Notes: generated by a model from the letters alone, not told the origin. 64,000 nt of DNA from CAVTSA01 sp963737225 (GCA_963737225.1 CAVTSA010000015.1:1-64000), one strand, 5' to 3'. Positions 1-7,934 are shown, counted from the first letter of the stretch. Translations and numbers: made by a program.

Positions 1-1068
1 AGCACTCGTCCGGACTTGTCGGTCACCTTCTCCAACGTGGATCGAGCCGAACTGGCTGACGTTGTCCGGCAACGGAGCGTAATCGAGGGCCTGCGCTTGG
101 GCTTGACCGCCGGCTTGGGTCAGCCAGTCGAGCATCTTCACCATCGCCTCACCGGTTTTCGCGTTCGCCTGCTTCTGATACACCAAGACCCAGCTGTACC
201 CGCTGATGGGATAGCTCAAATTCCTGGTTTGGTTCACGATCGAGAAATTGGTCGATGAGATGTTCGGCTTCTGAGCGGCCGCCGTCGACACCGTGTTCAG
301 GATTGGCAGGACGAAGAACCCGCTGCTGTTCTGGATCCTGGCGAAGGTGAAATTGTTCTCGAGCGCGTACGACAGCTCAACGTACCCGATCGCGCCCGGG
401 ATGGCCGCTACCTCGGCGGCAACCCCCGGGTTCCCGGAGCGACCGACACCCACCGGCCACGCGACGGTCTTCGAGGTCCCTGGCCCAGTTGCCCAGGGTT
501 GCGAGACGCTGCTCAGAAAGTCGGTGAAGATGTACGTCGTACCGCTCCCGTGGAGCGGTGGACCACGGTGATGGGCTCGTCAGGCAACCTCAGGCTCGGG
601 TTCAAGTTTGCGATCGCGGGGTCATTCCACCGCGTGATCTTTCCCAGGTAGATTTCGGCCACGACAGGACCGGTGAGGTCCATGCCAGATGGCACGCCCG
701 GGAGGTTGTAGCTCACTGCCTCGGCGCCCAGGGCGACGGGCACCTGCAAACGCGGCCCCCCTCCTGCCTTCGAGATCTCCTTCTGGGTCATCGGCACATC
801 GCTGGCCCCAAAGTCGACCGAGTTGGCCTGGAAAGCCAGGGCCCCGAAGCTGCTACCCCGAGATTGCGTAGTTGATGGTCACCTTCGGGTTCAGCTGGTG
901 GTATCGGGTGAACGCTTTCGCGAAGAACGGCTGGTCAAAGGTGAAGCCGGCCCCCTCGAGGGTCGCGGCCCACGCATTACCAATACCTCTCAATCCGAAT
1001 TGGTCGAATCCGCCTCGATACGCATGGTGGTACCCCAGAATCCAATCCGTCCATACAAATTCATACAA
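1..1068 (-). pseudogene. pstS: PstS-like phosphate-binding protein, two frameshifts, runs off the window edge
   Basis: The minus strand encodes most of a periplasmic phosphate ABC-transporter binding protein. Family blocks appear in order: LEGAGFTFDQPFF (start of the mature protein), INYAIS-GSSFG, VDFGASDVPMT, IYLGKITRWNDPAIANLNP, SGTTYIFTDF and IPGAIGYVELSYAL. The frame breaks twice, by an extra G in a GGGG run near 865 and by a missing base near 560; the shifts cancel. No signal peptide precedes the mature part; residues between about 1010 and 1068 match nothing in the family, so the 5' end looks replaced or lost. It is divergent from the ArsR-ArsC gene, 9 bp away at most. Phosphate-binding proteins are known companions of arsenic gene clusters, where they are thought to discriminate phosphate from arsenate; that role here is inference. 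The frameshifts could be sequencing errors. Confidence 0.75.
1052..1068. promoter_or_regulatory. CATACAA direct repeat ahead of arsR-arsC
   Basis: CATACAA occurs at 1052-1058 and again at 1062-1068, ten bases apart (about one helical turn), directly upstream of the ATG at 1077 and in the gap to the divergent pstS remnant. A spot for self-binding by the ArsR domain is plausible but unproven. GGAG at 1071 is only two bases from the ATG, too close for a standard ribosome site, so the mRNA may be leaderless. Confidence 0.3.
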
Positions 1069-1076
1069 TTGGAGCG

Positions 1077-1898
1077 ATGGCAGTTCCCGGCGGCGATTTC
1101 CGAAAGCTGGTGGCCGACGAGGTCCGGTGGCGCCTCCTGGAGGAGCTGGCCCGCAGCGACCGAAAGGTCCAGGAGCTCGTAGCGATCTCGAGCCGCCCCC
1201 AGAATCTGGTCTCCTACCACCTGGGCAGACTTCGGCGAGCCGGGCTGGTCACCGTGCACCGATCGGCGGCCGACGCGCGCGACCTTTACTACCAACTCGA
1301 CCTTGATCAGTTCACCGATCTCTACACGAGGTCCGGAGCCGCCGTGCAGCCCGCGTTCTCGCTTGTACTCCCCCTGATCGCCCAGCTTGAGACCCTGCCC
1401 TCGCTTTGGACCGAGGCGCGGAGTAACGACTATCGAGTGCTGTTTGTCTGCACAGCCAACAGCGCTCGCTCGCAGATGGCCGAGGCGTTCGCCCGTGAAC
1501 TCAGCGGCGGCCCACTGCGCGCACTCAGCCATGGGCCGGTCGAAGCTGAAAGCGCGGGAACCGACCCATGGCCCGTGCACCCGATGGCGACACGGGTCAT
1601 GAGGGACCTCGGAATAGGGATGCCAGACCCTCGGAGCAAGTCCTTGGAAGAGGTGCGCGATCATCGCTTCGATCAGGTCATCACCTTGTGCGACGTCGCG
1701 CGCGAGGCCTGTCCTCCGATCGTCGGTGTTGAAGATCCGCCGCACTGGAGCCTGCCCGATCCTGCGGCCGCCGCCGGCTCGGAGGAGGAGATCTACGGGG
1801 CCTTTCGCGTCTCGGCTCTGACCATCGCCGCCCGGGTACGCCAACTCCTGATGCAGGTAGGCGCAGCCCGGACCGCCACCGAGCGTGTCCACGAGTAG
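1077..1898 (+). CDS. ArsR-ArsC fusion: arsenic repressor joined to arsenate reductase
   Basis: A 273-residue two-domain protein. Residues about 8-80 are a winged-helix ArsR/SmtB-type DNA-binding domain (VRWRLLEELARSDRKVQEL, then LVSYHLGRLRRAGLV). Residues about 118-262 are a low-molecular-weight phosphatase-type arsenate reductase with the P-loop CTANSARSQM (Cys125, CX5R) and the conserved LPDP segment after EDPPHW. The family reduces As(V) to As(III), usually with thioredoxin or mycothiol as electron source. The repressor half has no obvious vicinal cysteine pair, so inducer sensing is unclear. The next gene overlaps it by 14 bases, making one transcription unit with the aquaglyceroporin. 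Fusion couples sensing and detoxification in one chain. Function by family is secure; in vivo partner is not visible. Confidence 0.9.
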   Translation: MAVPGGDFRKLVADEVRWRLLEELARSDRKVQELVAISSRPQNLVSYHLGRLRRAGLVTVHRSAADARDLYYQLDLDQFTDLYTRSGAAVQPAFSLVLPLIAQLETLPSLWTEARSNDYRVLFVCTANSARSQMAEAFARELSGGPLRALSHGPVEAESAGTDPWPVHPMATRVMRDLGIGMPDPRSKSLEEVRDHRFDQVITLCDVAREACPPIVGVEDPPHWSLPDPAAAAGSEEEIYGAFRVSALTIAARVRQLLMQVGAARTATERVHE

Positions 1899-2598
1899 CC
1901 TCGTCCGCCGCGCGGCGGGCGAGTTCCTCGGCACCGCGCTTCTCCTGGTGGCGGTGGTCGGTTCCGGCATCATGGCCCAGCAGCTGAGCCCTGGCCAAAC
2001 CGGCCTTCAGCTGCTGGAGAACTTCATCGCGACCGGCGTTGCCCTCGCGGTGCTCATCGTCATCTTTGCTCCCGTCTCGGGGGCACACTTCAATCCTGCC
2101 GTCACCCTGTCGGAGCGGCTGCTGAACCGGTTTCCCTGGCGCCTCTGCCTCATCTACTGGGTCGTGCAGGTCGGGGGCGGCATCGTGGGAGTCATTGCGG
2201 CCAACCTCATGTTTTCCCGCGCGCCGGTGGACATCTCCACCAAGGTGCGCTGGGGGCCGGGCCTCTGGTTAGGCGAAGTCATCGCCACCTTCGGCCTCCT
2301 GCTCGTCATCTTCGCGCTCGTCCGCTCAAAACGCACCGCCGTTATCCCATGGGCCGTGGGCGCCTATATCGCGGGGGCGTACTGGTTCACGTCGTCGACC
2401 AGCTTCGCCAACCCGGCGGTGACGATCGCACGCATGTTCACCGATACGTTCGCCGGAATTGCACCGTCCTCAGTGCTCCCGTTCATCGTGGCGCAGCTGC
2501 TCGGCACAGCCGCGGCGTTCTTCGTGGTGCGCTATCTCTACCCGCTGGTGGCCGAGGATCACGACTTGAAGGGAGATGCTCCCCCTGACAGCTTGTAA
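1885..2598 (+). CDS. aqpS: Aquaglyceroporin of the arsenic operon (AqpS-like, MIP family)
   Basis: A 237-residue integral membrane channel with the two NPA boxes of the major intrinsic protein family (HFNPAVT near residue 72, FANPAVT near residue 178) and about six hydrophobic helices. The chosen GTG start at 1885 lies inside the end of the ArsR-ArsC gene, so the two are probably translationally coupled. In Sinorhizobium meliloti, AqpS replaces an ArsB pump: arsenate reduced inside the cell leaves as arsenite through the channel down its gradient. The same arrangement, reductase plus channel and no arsB/acr3 in this cluster, supports that role here. Selectivity residues of the second constriction cannot be judged without a model. 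Family assignment is strong; substrate is inference from context. Confidence 0.9.
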   Translation: MSTSSLVRRAAGEFLGTALLLVAVVGSGIMAQQLSPGQTGLQLLENFIATGVALAVLIVIFAPVSGAHFNPAVTLSERLLNRFPWRLCLIYWVVQVGGGIVGVIAANLMFSRAPVDISTKVRWGPGLWLGEVIATFGLLLVIFALVRSKRTAVIPWAVGAYIAGAYWFTSSTSFANPAVTIARMFTDTFAGIAPSSVLPFIVAQLLGTAAAFFVVRYLYPLVAEDHDLKGDAPPDSL

Positions 2599-2634
2599 GC
2601 GGCCGCAACCATCGGCGACCTGAGGAGTCTGAGC

Positions 2635-4005
2635 ATGAGCCGCTTGGTGATCATCGGAGGCAGCGATGCCGGCATCAGCGCCGGCCTCCGAGCCAAAGAG
2701 GTCGACCCGACCTCCGATGTAGAGCTGGTCGTGGCCGACTCTTTTCCGAACTTCAGCATCTGCGGACTGCCGTTCTATCTCTCGGGAGAGACCCCCGACT
2801 GGCGATCCCTCGCTCACCGCACCCGCGCAGATCTTGAAGCTGCGGGCCTGGAGCTGCTGCTCGACCATCGCGTCCTCAACATCGATCCTCAGCGCAAAAG
2901 GGTCAGCGGGATTGGACCTGCAGGCGACTTCGATCTTGGCTACGACCGCCTCGTGATCGGTACCGGAGCTACGCCCATCAAGCCGCCGATCCGCGGTATC
3001 GATCTTCCCGGTGTGCACCTCCTCCACACGATGGAGGACAGCTTCAAGCTGAACGACCGGCTCGAGCATGTCCATCGAGCGGCGATCGTCGGGGCCGGTT
3101 ACATCGGCCTCGAGATGGTCGACGCGCTCCGCCACCGGGGAATCGAGGTTGAGCTGTTCGAGCAAGCTCCCGCCGTCCTGCCCACGGTCGACGTCGAGTT
3201 GGGCAGACGCATCGGCCTCGAGATCCAGCGCCATGGAGCCCACATCTCGACCGGGGTCGCCGTCCACGAAATCGAGCGCGTCGGCGCGCACCTGGTCGTG
3301 CGGGATGCGGCCGGCATCGAGGTCAGCGTGGATACGGTTCTTGTGGTGGTTGGTGTCCGCCCAGACACGGCCCTCGGGGTCGCTGGTGGCATCGAGACCG
3401 GAGTGAAAGGCGCGCTCCACGTCGATCGTCAAATGCGGACGAACCTGCCAGACGTTTTCGCCGCCGGCGACTGCGCCGAGACCTGGCATCGACTGACCGA
3501 GAGCCCCTCGTACCTCCCGCTGGGGACGACCTCGCACAAACAGGGCCGCGTCGCTGGGGAGAACGCGATGGGTGGCAACCGCCGATTCGAAGGCTCTCTG
3601 GGCACCCAGGTCGTCAAGGTCTTCGACCTGGCGATCGCGCGCACGGGCTTCAGGGATGGCGAGGCAGCGGCTGCCGGCTTCCGGCCTGAGACAGTCGCAT
3701 CCTCGCCGAACGATCACAAGGCGTACTACCCCGGCGCTTCCCCTCTCGACATCAGGGTGACCGGGGATGTAACCGACGGCCGCTTCCTGGGTGCTCAGAT
3801 CGTCGGCGATTACCGGGCCGAAGTGGCAAAACGCATCGATGTCTACGCCACGGCCCTGTTCCACCGGATGACTGTCGATGGACTCTCCGACCTGGACCTC
3901 AGTTACACGCCCCCGCTCGGTTCGCCCTGGGACGCGGTCCAGATGGCCGCACAGGTCTGGTCCGCCCAAACGGTACGTGCACCCGAAACGACGAGGATGA
4001 CCTAG
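2635..4005 (+). CDS. FAD-dependent pyridine nucleotide-disulfide oxidoreductase, CoA-disulfide-reductase-like
   Basis: A 456-residue flavoprotein. It shows an N-terminal FAD Rossmann motif (IIGGSDAGISAG, residues 6-17), the SICGLPF active-site segment with Cys43, the same position as the single redox Cys of CoA disulfide reductase, a second dinucleotide motif (AIVGAGYIGLEM near 144) and the FAD-binding VFAAGDCAE near 282. A C-terminal dimerisation domain follows. A GAGGAG ribosome site sits about ten bases before the ATG. Members reduce CoA disulfide or related thiols with NAD(P)H. It follows aqpS by 36 bases in the same direction, so it may regenerate the thiol pool spent on arsenate reduction; this is inference. 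It is the last gene before a convergent arsM. Confidence 0.88.
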   Translation: MSRLVIIGGSDAGISAGLRAKEVDPTSDVELVVADSFPNFSICGLPFYLSGETPDWRSLAHRTRADLEAAGLELLLDHRVLNIDPQRKRVSGIGPAGDFDLGYDRLVIGTGATPIKPPIRGIDLPGVHLLHTMEDSFKLNDRLEHVHRAAIVGAGYIGLEMVDALRHRGIEVELFEQAPAVLPTVDVELGRRIGLEIQRHGAHISTGVAVHEIERVGAHLVVRDAAGIEVSVDTVLVVVGVRPDTALGVAGGIETGVKGALHVDRQMRTNLPDVFAAGDCAETWHRLTESPSYLPLGTTSHKQGRVAGENAMGGNRRFEGSLGTQVVKVFDLAIARTGFRDGEAAAAGFRPETVASSPNDHKAYYPGASPLDIRVTGDVTDGRFLGAQIVGDYRAEVAKRIDVYATALFHRMTVDGLSDLDLSYTPPLGSPWDAVQMAAQVWSAQTVRAPETTRMT

Positions 4006-4006
4006 A

Positions 4007-4025
4007 GCTCCGAAACGGACGGAGC
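4007..4025. terminator. Weak hairpin between convergent genes
   Basis: GCTCCG and CGGAGC form a 6 bp stem with an 8 base loop two bases after the flavoprotein stop. No T-run follows. It is the only stem seen in the 72 bp gap to the convergent arsM. Confidence 0.3.
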
Positions 4026-4077
4026 GCGCGCCATATGTCGGGCAGGACTGGAGGCCAATCCCGCCCTCCTGTGGCAA

Positions 4078-4848
4078 CTACGCGGCGACGGCTCTCCGGC
4101 GCGCCCTGATGTAGGCGCTCCCGATCTTCCCCTGACCCGGGATCGCCTGCTCACTGTGGACGACGATGTCGACGTCTTCGAAACCGGCCGCCTCGAGGTC
4201 CGCCCGATATTCAGCGGTGGAGATGCTGCCCGAGATGCAGCCGGCCCACTGGTCGATCGCCTGCTTCGACTCAGCTGACAGCTCCTCGACCTGGACCATG
4301 TCGGCGACGGCGAACAGCCCCCCTGAGCGCAGAACCCGAGCCGCCTCGCGGATCACCGCGCCCTTGTCCTCAGCGAGGTTGATGACGCAGTTGGAGATGA
4401 CCACGTCGACGCTCTCGTCGGGCAACGGGATCTCTTCGATCGTCCCCTTGAGGAACGTCGCATTCTCGACCCCGGACTGCTCCTGGTTGCGTCGAGCCAG
4501 GGCCAGCATCTCGTCCGTCATGTCCACGCCATAGGCGTGTCCCCCGGGCGCAACCCGACGCGCTGAGAGCAGCACATCCAGCCCACCGCCGCTACCCAGG
4601 TCCAGCACCATCTGACCTGGCTTCAGCTCCGCCAGCATCGTGGGGTTGCCGCACCCCAGGCTCAGACCCTCGTTGATCCCGACCATCCTCAACTCGTCAG
4701 CCGAGTACGCCGTCCCACACGCGGCACCGCTCTCGTTTGCCTCTGCCGACGAGCAGCAGGCACTCTCACCACAACACGACGATTGCGTGAGCTCTAGCGC
4801 GAACTTCGCGTAGCGCTCCCGAACCGCCTCTCGAACCTCACCGCTCAT
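4078..4848 (-). CDS. arsM: Arsenite S-adenosylmethionine methyltransferase ArsM
   Basis: A 256-residue class I SAM methyltransferase. The SAM site is VLDLGSGGGLD (residues 81-91). The As(III)-binding cysteines of the ArsM family are all visible: Cys66 (SLGCGNP), Cys154 (ISNCVINL) and Cys204 (GCISGSIS). An extra cysteine-rich stretch lies at residues 25-32 (CCGESACC), with Cys44. ArsM adds methyl groups to arsenite, giving methylated and finally volatile arsenicals. I chose the ATG at 4848: GGAGGA lies 11 bases upstream, while the ATG at 4857 sits almost on top of that site. The gene is divergent from an arsR whose likely operators lie in the shared 118 bp gap, so repression by that ArsR is likely. 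Confidence 0.93.
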   Translation of the reverse strand: MSGEVREAVRERYAKFALELTQSSCCGESACCSSAEANESGAACGTAYSADELRMVGINEGLSLGCGNPTMLAELKPGQMVLDLGSGGGLDVLLSARRVAPGGHAYGVDMTDEMLALARRNQEQSGVENATFLKGTIEEIPLPDESVDVVISNCVINLAEDKGAVIREAARVLRSGGLFAVADMVQVEELSAESKQAIDQWAGCISGSISTAEYRADLEAAGFEDVDIVVHSEQAIPGQGKIGSAYIRARRRAVAA

Positions 4849-4936
4849 GGTTTCCATGCTCCTCCGTTGTTGCTTCCAAACTCCATCGATGAACGTCGAT
4901 CCGTTGCGCTGAGCATACCATGCGCATCGACGATCG

Positions 4937-4959
4937 TCAATGCGTTGATGTATGATCAA
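4937..4959. promoter_or_regulatory. Candidate ArsR operators in the arsM-arsR gap
   Basis: Two overlapping inverted repeats share one arm: TCAA-TGCG-TTGA at 4937-4948 and TTGAT-GTATG-ATCAA at 4945-4959. The TTGAT/ATCAA half-sites resemble the arms of known ArsR boxes, though with a shorter spacer. The second repeat overlaps an ATG at 4952, which argues for the downstream ATG at 4967 as the true arsR start. Confidence 0.45.
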
Positions 4960-4966
4960 GCGAGCG

Positions 4967-5350
4967 ATGGTCAACCTTCCGGTGCTACGAACCCGGGGGA
5001 CGTGCTGTGTGATCCAGCCGGCGATCCCGAGCGAGACGGCCGAGGATTCAGCAGAGTTGCTCCGCGTGCTCGCCGACCCCACACGCCTGAGCATCCTGGC
5101 TACCTTGCAAAACGCAGCAGAGCCGGTATGCGTTTGCGACTTCGTTGCGGCCTACGACCTGGCGCAGCCCACTATCTCCCACCACATGGGCAAGCTCCGG
5201 CGTGCCGGGCTGGTGACCGCAGAGAAAGAGGGCCTCTGGACCTACTACCAGGTCGCCACACCGCTCCCACGCCTCGTCGAATCCGTCCTGGAGGGCGTGG
5301 CCGGGGGGCCTGGCCCGCTCCAGGCGGCCAAGGCGACGGCGTCTCGCTAG
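4967..5350 (+). CDS. arsR: ArsR-family As(III)-responsive repressor
   Basis: A 127-residue winged-helix repressor. The core is ELLRVLADPTRLSIL, VCVCDF and PTISHHMGKLRRAGLV. With the start at 4967, cysteines fall at 13, 14, 55 and 57. The Corynebacterium glutamicum ArsR uses Cys15, Cys16 and Cys55 to bind As(III), so this protein combines that N-terminal pair with the classic CVC motif of the E. coli type. It should release DNA on binding arsenite or antimonite. An in-frame ATG at 4952 would bury the operator repeat inside the gene and is disfavoured. It is divergent from arsM and followed 18 bases later by the acetyltransferase gene, which is probably co-transcribed. Confidence 0.88.
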   Translation: MVNLPVLRTRGTCCVIQPAIPSETAEDSAELLRVLADPTRLSILATLQNAAEPVCVCDFVAAYDLAQPTISHHMGKLRRAGLVTAEKEGLWTYYQVATPLPRLVESVLEGVAGGPGPLQAAKATASR

Positions 5351-5368
5351 CGTTTCGCCTCGACGAGG

Positions 5369-5860
5369 ATGAGCGAAAGTTCCGCCCTCACCACGCGCCC
5401 GATGGCATCGTCCGATTGGCCTGTTGTCGAGCGAATCTATGCCGCCGGCATCGCCACAGGGAACGCGACCTTCGAGACCAAGACGCCATCCTGGGAGACC
5501 TGGGACGCCGGCCATCGCGCGGATCTCAGGTTCGTGGCAGTCCGCGATGGCGGCGCGGTTGGGTGGGTTGCGGCTGGCCTGATATCACGGCGTCACTGCT
5601 ACGCCGGCGTGGTCGAGCACAGTGTGTACGTCGCTGCCGAGGAGCGGGGGAGGGGAGTCGGCTTGGTCCTCATGAGCGCCCTTATCGACGCTGCAGAGGC
5701 ATCTGGCGTGTGGACCATCCAGACCGGCATTTTCCCCGAGAACCACGCAAGCATCGCCCTCCACCAACGGGTCGGGTTCCGCATCGTCGGTCGACGCGAG
5801 CGGATGGCCCTCCTTCACGGAACCTGGCGCGATGTCTTTTTGATGGAGCGGCGATCCTAA
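5369..5860 (+). CDS. arsN: GNAT acetyltransferase, ArsN1 / phosphinothricin acetyltransferase type
   Basis: A 163-residue N-acetyltransferase. Landmarks are TTRPMASSDWPVVERIYAAG at the N-terminus, the acetyl-CoA loop EERGRGVGLVLM, and the C-terminal PENHASIALHQRVGFRIVG typical of phosphinothricin acetyltransferases. ArsN1 of Pseudomonas putida belongs to this family and acetylates the arsenic antibiotic arsinothricin; sequence alone cannot separate that substrate from phosphinothricin. The position, directly after arsR and opposite arsM, favours an arsenical substrate. No good ribosome site precedes the ATG; the 18-base gap from arsR suggests coupling. Confidence 0.83.
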   Translation: MSESSALTTRPMASSDWPVVERIYAAGIATGNATFETKTPSWETWDAGHRADLRFVAVRDGGAVGWVAAGLISRRHCYAGVVEHSVYVAAEERGRGVGLVLMSALIDAAEASGVWTIQTGIFPENHASIALHQRVGFRIVGRRERMALLHGTWRDVFLMERRS

Positions 5861-5893
5861 AAGTCGACTGACCGATCCTTTCATGGGGTCCGC

Positions 5894-6634
5894 TCAACGG
5901 CGGCGAAGGCGATAGCTCCAGAGCTCAAACAGGTCGTCGGCGCGTCGCCCTGCGACGTCAAGTTCGCCAACTGATGACCGGCTGGAGCTGAGTAGTTCCC
6001 ACCCCTGGCCGAAGCGCCCTTCCACCTCTTGGGTACTCACTCGCGAGTACATGGGAGCTGCCCTCGGAGGTCGAGTAAAGCCATACAGCAGTAGCGTTGC
6101 ACCAGGCGCTGCGACCTCCGAAACACCCGCTACGTACAGCGGCCTGCGGTCCTCGGGGAGCGTGTGGAAGCAGCCGAAGTCGAGGAGGAGCATGAACCCG
6201 TCACCAACCCCGAGCTCCCGGAGACGGGTTGCGTCGCCGTTCACGAAACGCGGTGTAACGCCTGCCGTCGCCGCCCGACGATGCGCCCGGACAAGTGCTT
6301 TGGGGACCATGTCGACACCGGTGACATCCCAGCCGTGCTGGCTGAGATAGATGCTGTCGGTACCTGTCCCACATCCGAGGTCGAGGGCGCGCCCAGGGGA
6401 TAACGGGGACGGCCCCTCGACCAAATCGACCAGCTCCGGCGGAGATGCGTCACGCTGCCAAACCGCTAGTCCCACCTGGTAGGCAGCCCGGTACACGAAC
6501 TCGTACCACCTAAAGTCTCGCCGGCTCCTGCTGCGCAGCCACCAGATTCCACCGGCTACGAGGAGCCCACCACCGGCAGCCGCAAGCCATCCGCGCCGCC
6601 CAATCGGCACCCTCAACCTTCGATCACCCGACAT
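5894..6634 (-). CDS. Class I SAM methyltransferase with N-terminal membrane anchor
   Basis: A 246-residue protein. Residues about 15-32 (WLAAAGGGLLVAGGIWWL) form a single transmembrane helix followed by a basic patch (RSRSRRDFR). The rest is a methyltransferase fold with the SAM motif ALDLGCGTGTDS, acidic GVDMVP, and LLLDFGCFH. It resembles the thiopurine/tellurite methyltransferase-like group; the substrate is unknown. I chose the ATG at 6634 because AGGAG lies eight bases upstream; ATGs at 6640 and 6652 are less well placed. It is divergent from a TetR-type regulator, which may control it. Lying next to the arsenic genes it might act on a metalloid, but nothing in the sequence proves this. 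Confidence 0.8.
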   Translation of the reverse strand: MSGDRRLRVPIGRRGWLAAAGGGLLVAGGIWWLRSRSRRDFRWYEFVYRAAYQVGLAVWQRDASPPELVDLVEGPSPLSPGRALDLGCGTGTDSIYLSQHGWDVTGVDMVPKALVRAHRRAATAGVTPRFVNGDATRLRELGVGDGFMLLLDFGCFHTLPEDRRPLYVAGVSEVAAPGATLLLYGFTRPPRAAPMYSRVSTQEVEGRFGQGWELLSSSRSSVGELDVAGRRADDLFELWSYRLRRR

Positions 6635-6661
6635 CTTCATGTCTCCTGTCATCGCTCAAGC

Positions 6662-6673
6662 CGAGACGTCTCG
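6662..6673. promoter_or_regulatory. Perfect 12 bp palindrome in a divergent promoter
   Basis: CGAGACGTCTCG is a perfect palindrome centred in the 55 bp between the methyltransferase and the TetR gene. It is a natural candidate operator for the TetR protein. Confidence 0.4.
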
Positions 6674-6689
6674 TCTATGATAGTGACAC

Positions 6690-7469
6690 ATGCCGCCGAC
6701 GTCACGAGAGGAGGTGATCGCCGCCGTCCGCCTGGCGGCCGCCGAGGGTCGGCAACTGACCATGGACCACGTAGCCGGGGCGGCGGGGATCGCCGTCAGA
6801 ACGCTCTACCGCCTGTTCGGCAGTCGCGAGGAACTGCTACGAGCCGCCGGCTACGATGAGCCTCCCTCGGCTCGCGAGCGGGTCCTCGAGGCCGGCCTTC
6901 GGCTCATCGGCGAAGCAGGCCTCGCGGACCTCTCCATGGACCAGCTCGCCGAGACGGCGGGCGTTTCCAGGGCCACCCTGTACCGTCTGTTCCCCGGAAA
7001 GTCGGCACTTTTCGCCGGTGTGATCGAGGCCTACTCGCCCTGGGAGGCCGTCGCTCGAACGATCGACGCCAACCGCGGCGGTCCACCCGAAGAGGTCATG
7101 CCGATGGTCGCCGATGCGATTCTCCGTGCCCTCGAGGGCCGCACCGGCCTTCTGATTGGCGTCGTCGCCGAGTTGGTCAGGGGGAATCCCGATACCGCGG
7201 AAGGAATGCGCCAGAGCTTCGCTCACGGGCTACCCGACCTGACCCGCTATCTCTCCGCTCAGATGGGGGCCGGACGGCTCCGGAGCATGGACCCAGTTCT
7301 CGCCCTGCAGCTGCTCGCCGGTCCGATTCTGGTGCACCTCCTCACGGCGCCGCTGGCCGAGGCCGCCGTGGGACACGCCATCTCGACCGAAGACGCCCTC
7401 GGTCAGATAGTTCCCGCGTGGCTCAGAGCCATGACTCCTGAGGAGGAGCCGGATGGCCAACCTACTTGA
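6690..7469 (+). CDS. TetR-family regulator with two tandem HTH domains
   Basis: A 259-residue regulator. Residues about 4-50 form one TetR-type helix-turn-helix (LTMDHVAGAAGIAVRTLYRL) and residues about 58-105 a second complete one (LSMDQLAETAGVSRATLYRL), after which comes a TetR ligand-binding domain of usual length. Ordinary TetR proteins have a single HTH. The two helices end in nearly the same LYRLF sequence, suggesting internal duplication or fusion. Its end overlaps the start of the DUF2306 gene at 7453, which has a strong AGGAGGA site, so the two were probably coupled. Target and ligand are unknown; the palindrome at 6662 is the best operator candidate. Confidence 0.85.
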   Translation: MPPTSREEVIAAVRLAAAEGRQLTMDHVAGAAGIAVRTLYRLFGSREELLRAAGYDEPPSARERVLEAGLRLIGEAGLADLSMDQLAETAGVSRATLYRLFPGKSALFAGVIEAYSPWEAVARTIDANRGGPPEEVMPMVADAILRALEGRTGLLIGVVAELVRGNPDTAEGMRQSFAHGLPDLTRYLSAQMGAGRLRSMDPVLALQLLAGPILVHLLTAPLAEAAVGHAISTEDALGQIVPAWLRAMTPEEEPDGQPT

Positions 7470-7934
7470 CGCTGTCCGTTAGCTCGCACCCGCCGCCCAG
7501 CACCTTCCAATTCTGTTCGTCGCCCTGCTCCTCATTCACGTTCCGGCCGGACTCACTTGCGTCGTCACCGGGACGGGGGCAGCCATCAGCCCGAAACGAC
7601 GGCACCGTCATCCCAGATTTGGAACCGTGTACTTCTGGGTTCTCTCCGTGGTCTTCGCCTCGGCGACTGGCCTCGCGATCATTCGCTGGAATGAGGATCG
7701 CGACCTCTTCGCGCTGGGCACCATTGCCTTTGGATTGGCTACGGTGGGTTACCTGGCCAGGCGGATCCGCTGGCGGGGCTGGAGGAGCTTCCATATCCTC
7801 GGCATGGGCACCTCATACGCGGTGTTGATCACTGCGTTCTATGTCGACAATGGCCCCAAACTCCCCCTCGTCAACCACCTACCTGAATCCCCCTGGGTTT
7901 GATGGAGGCTCCATTTCTTGGAGGATGGAGTCCA

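Noticed and set aside
990..1973. Long open frame on the minus strand opposite arsR-arsC
   Set aside because: Antisense shadow of a well-supported gene; composition is Arg/Gly-rich with no family similarity. GC-rich genes often leave such frames open.
2470..4077. 535-codon open frame opposite the flavoprotein gene
   Set aside because: Exact antisense of a complete FAD oxidoreductase; no ribosome site or motif.
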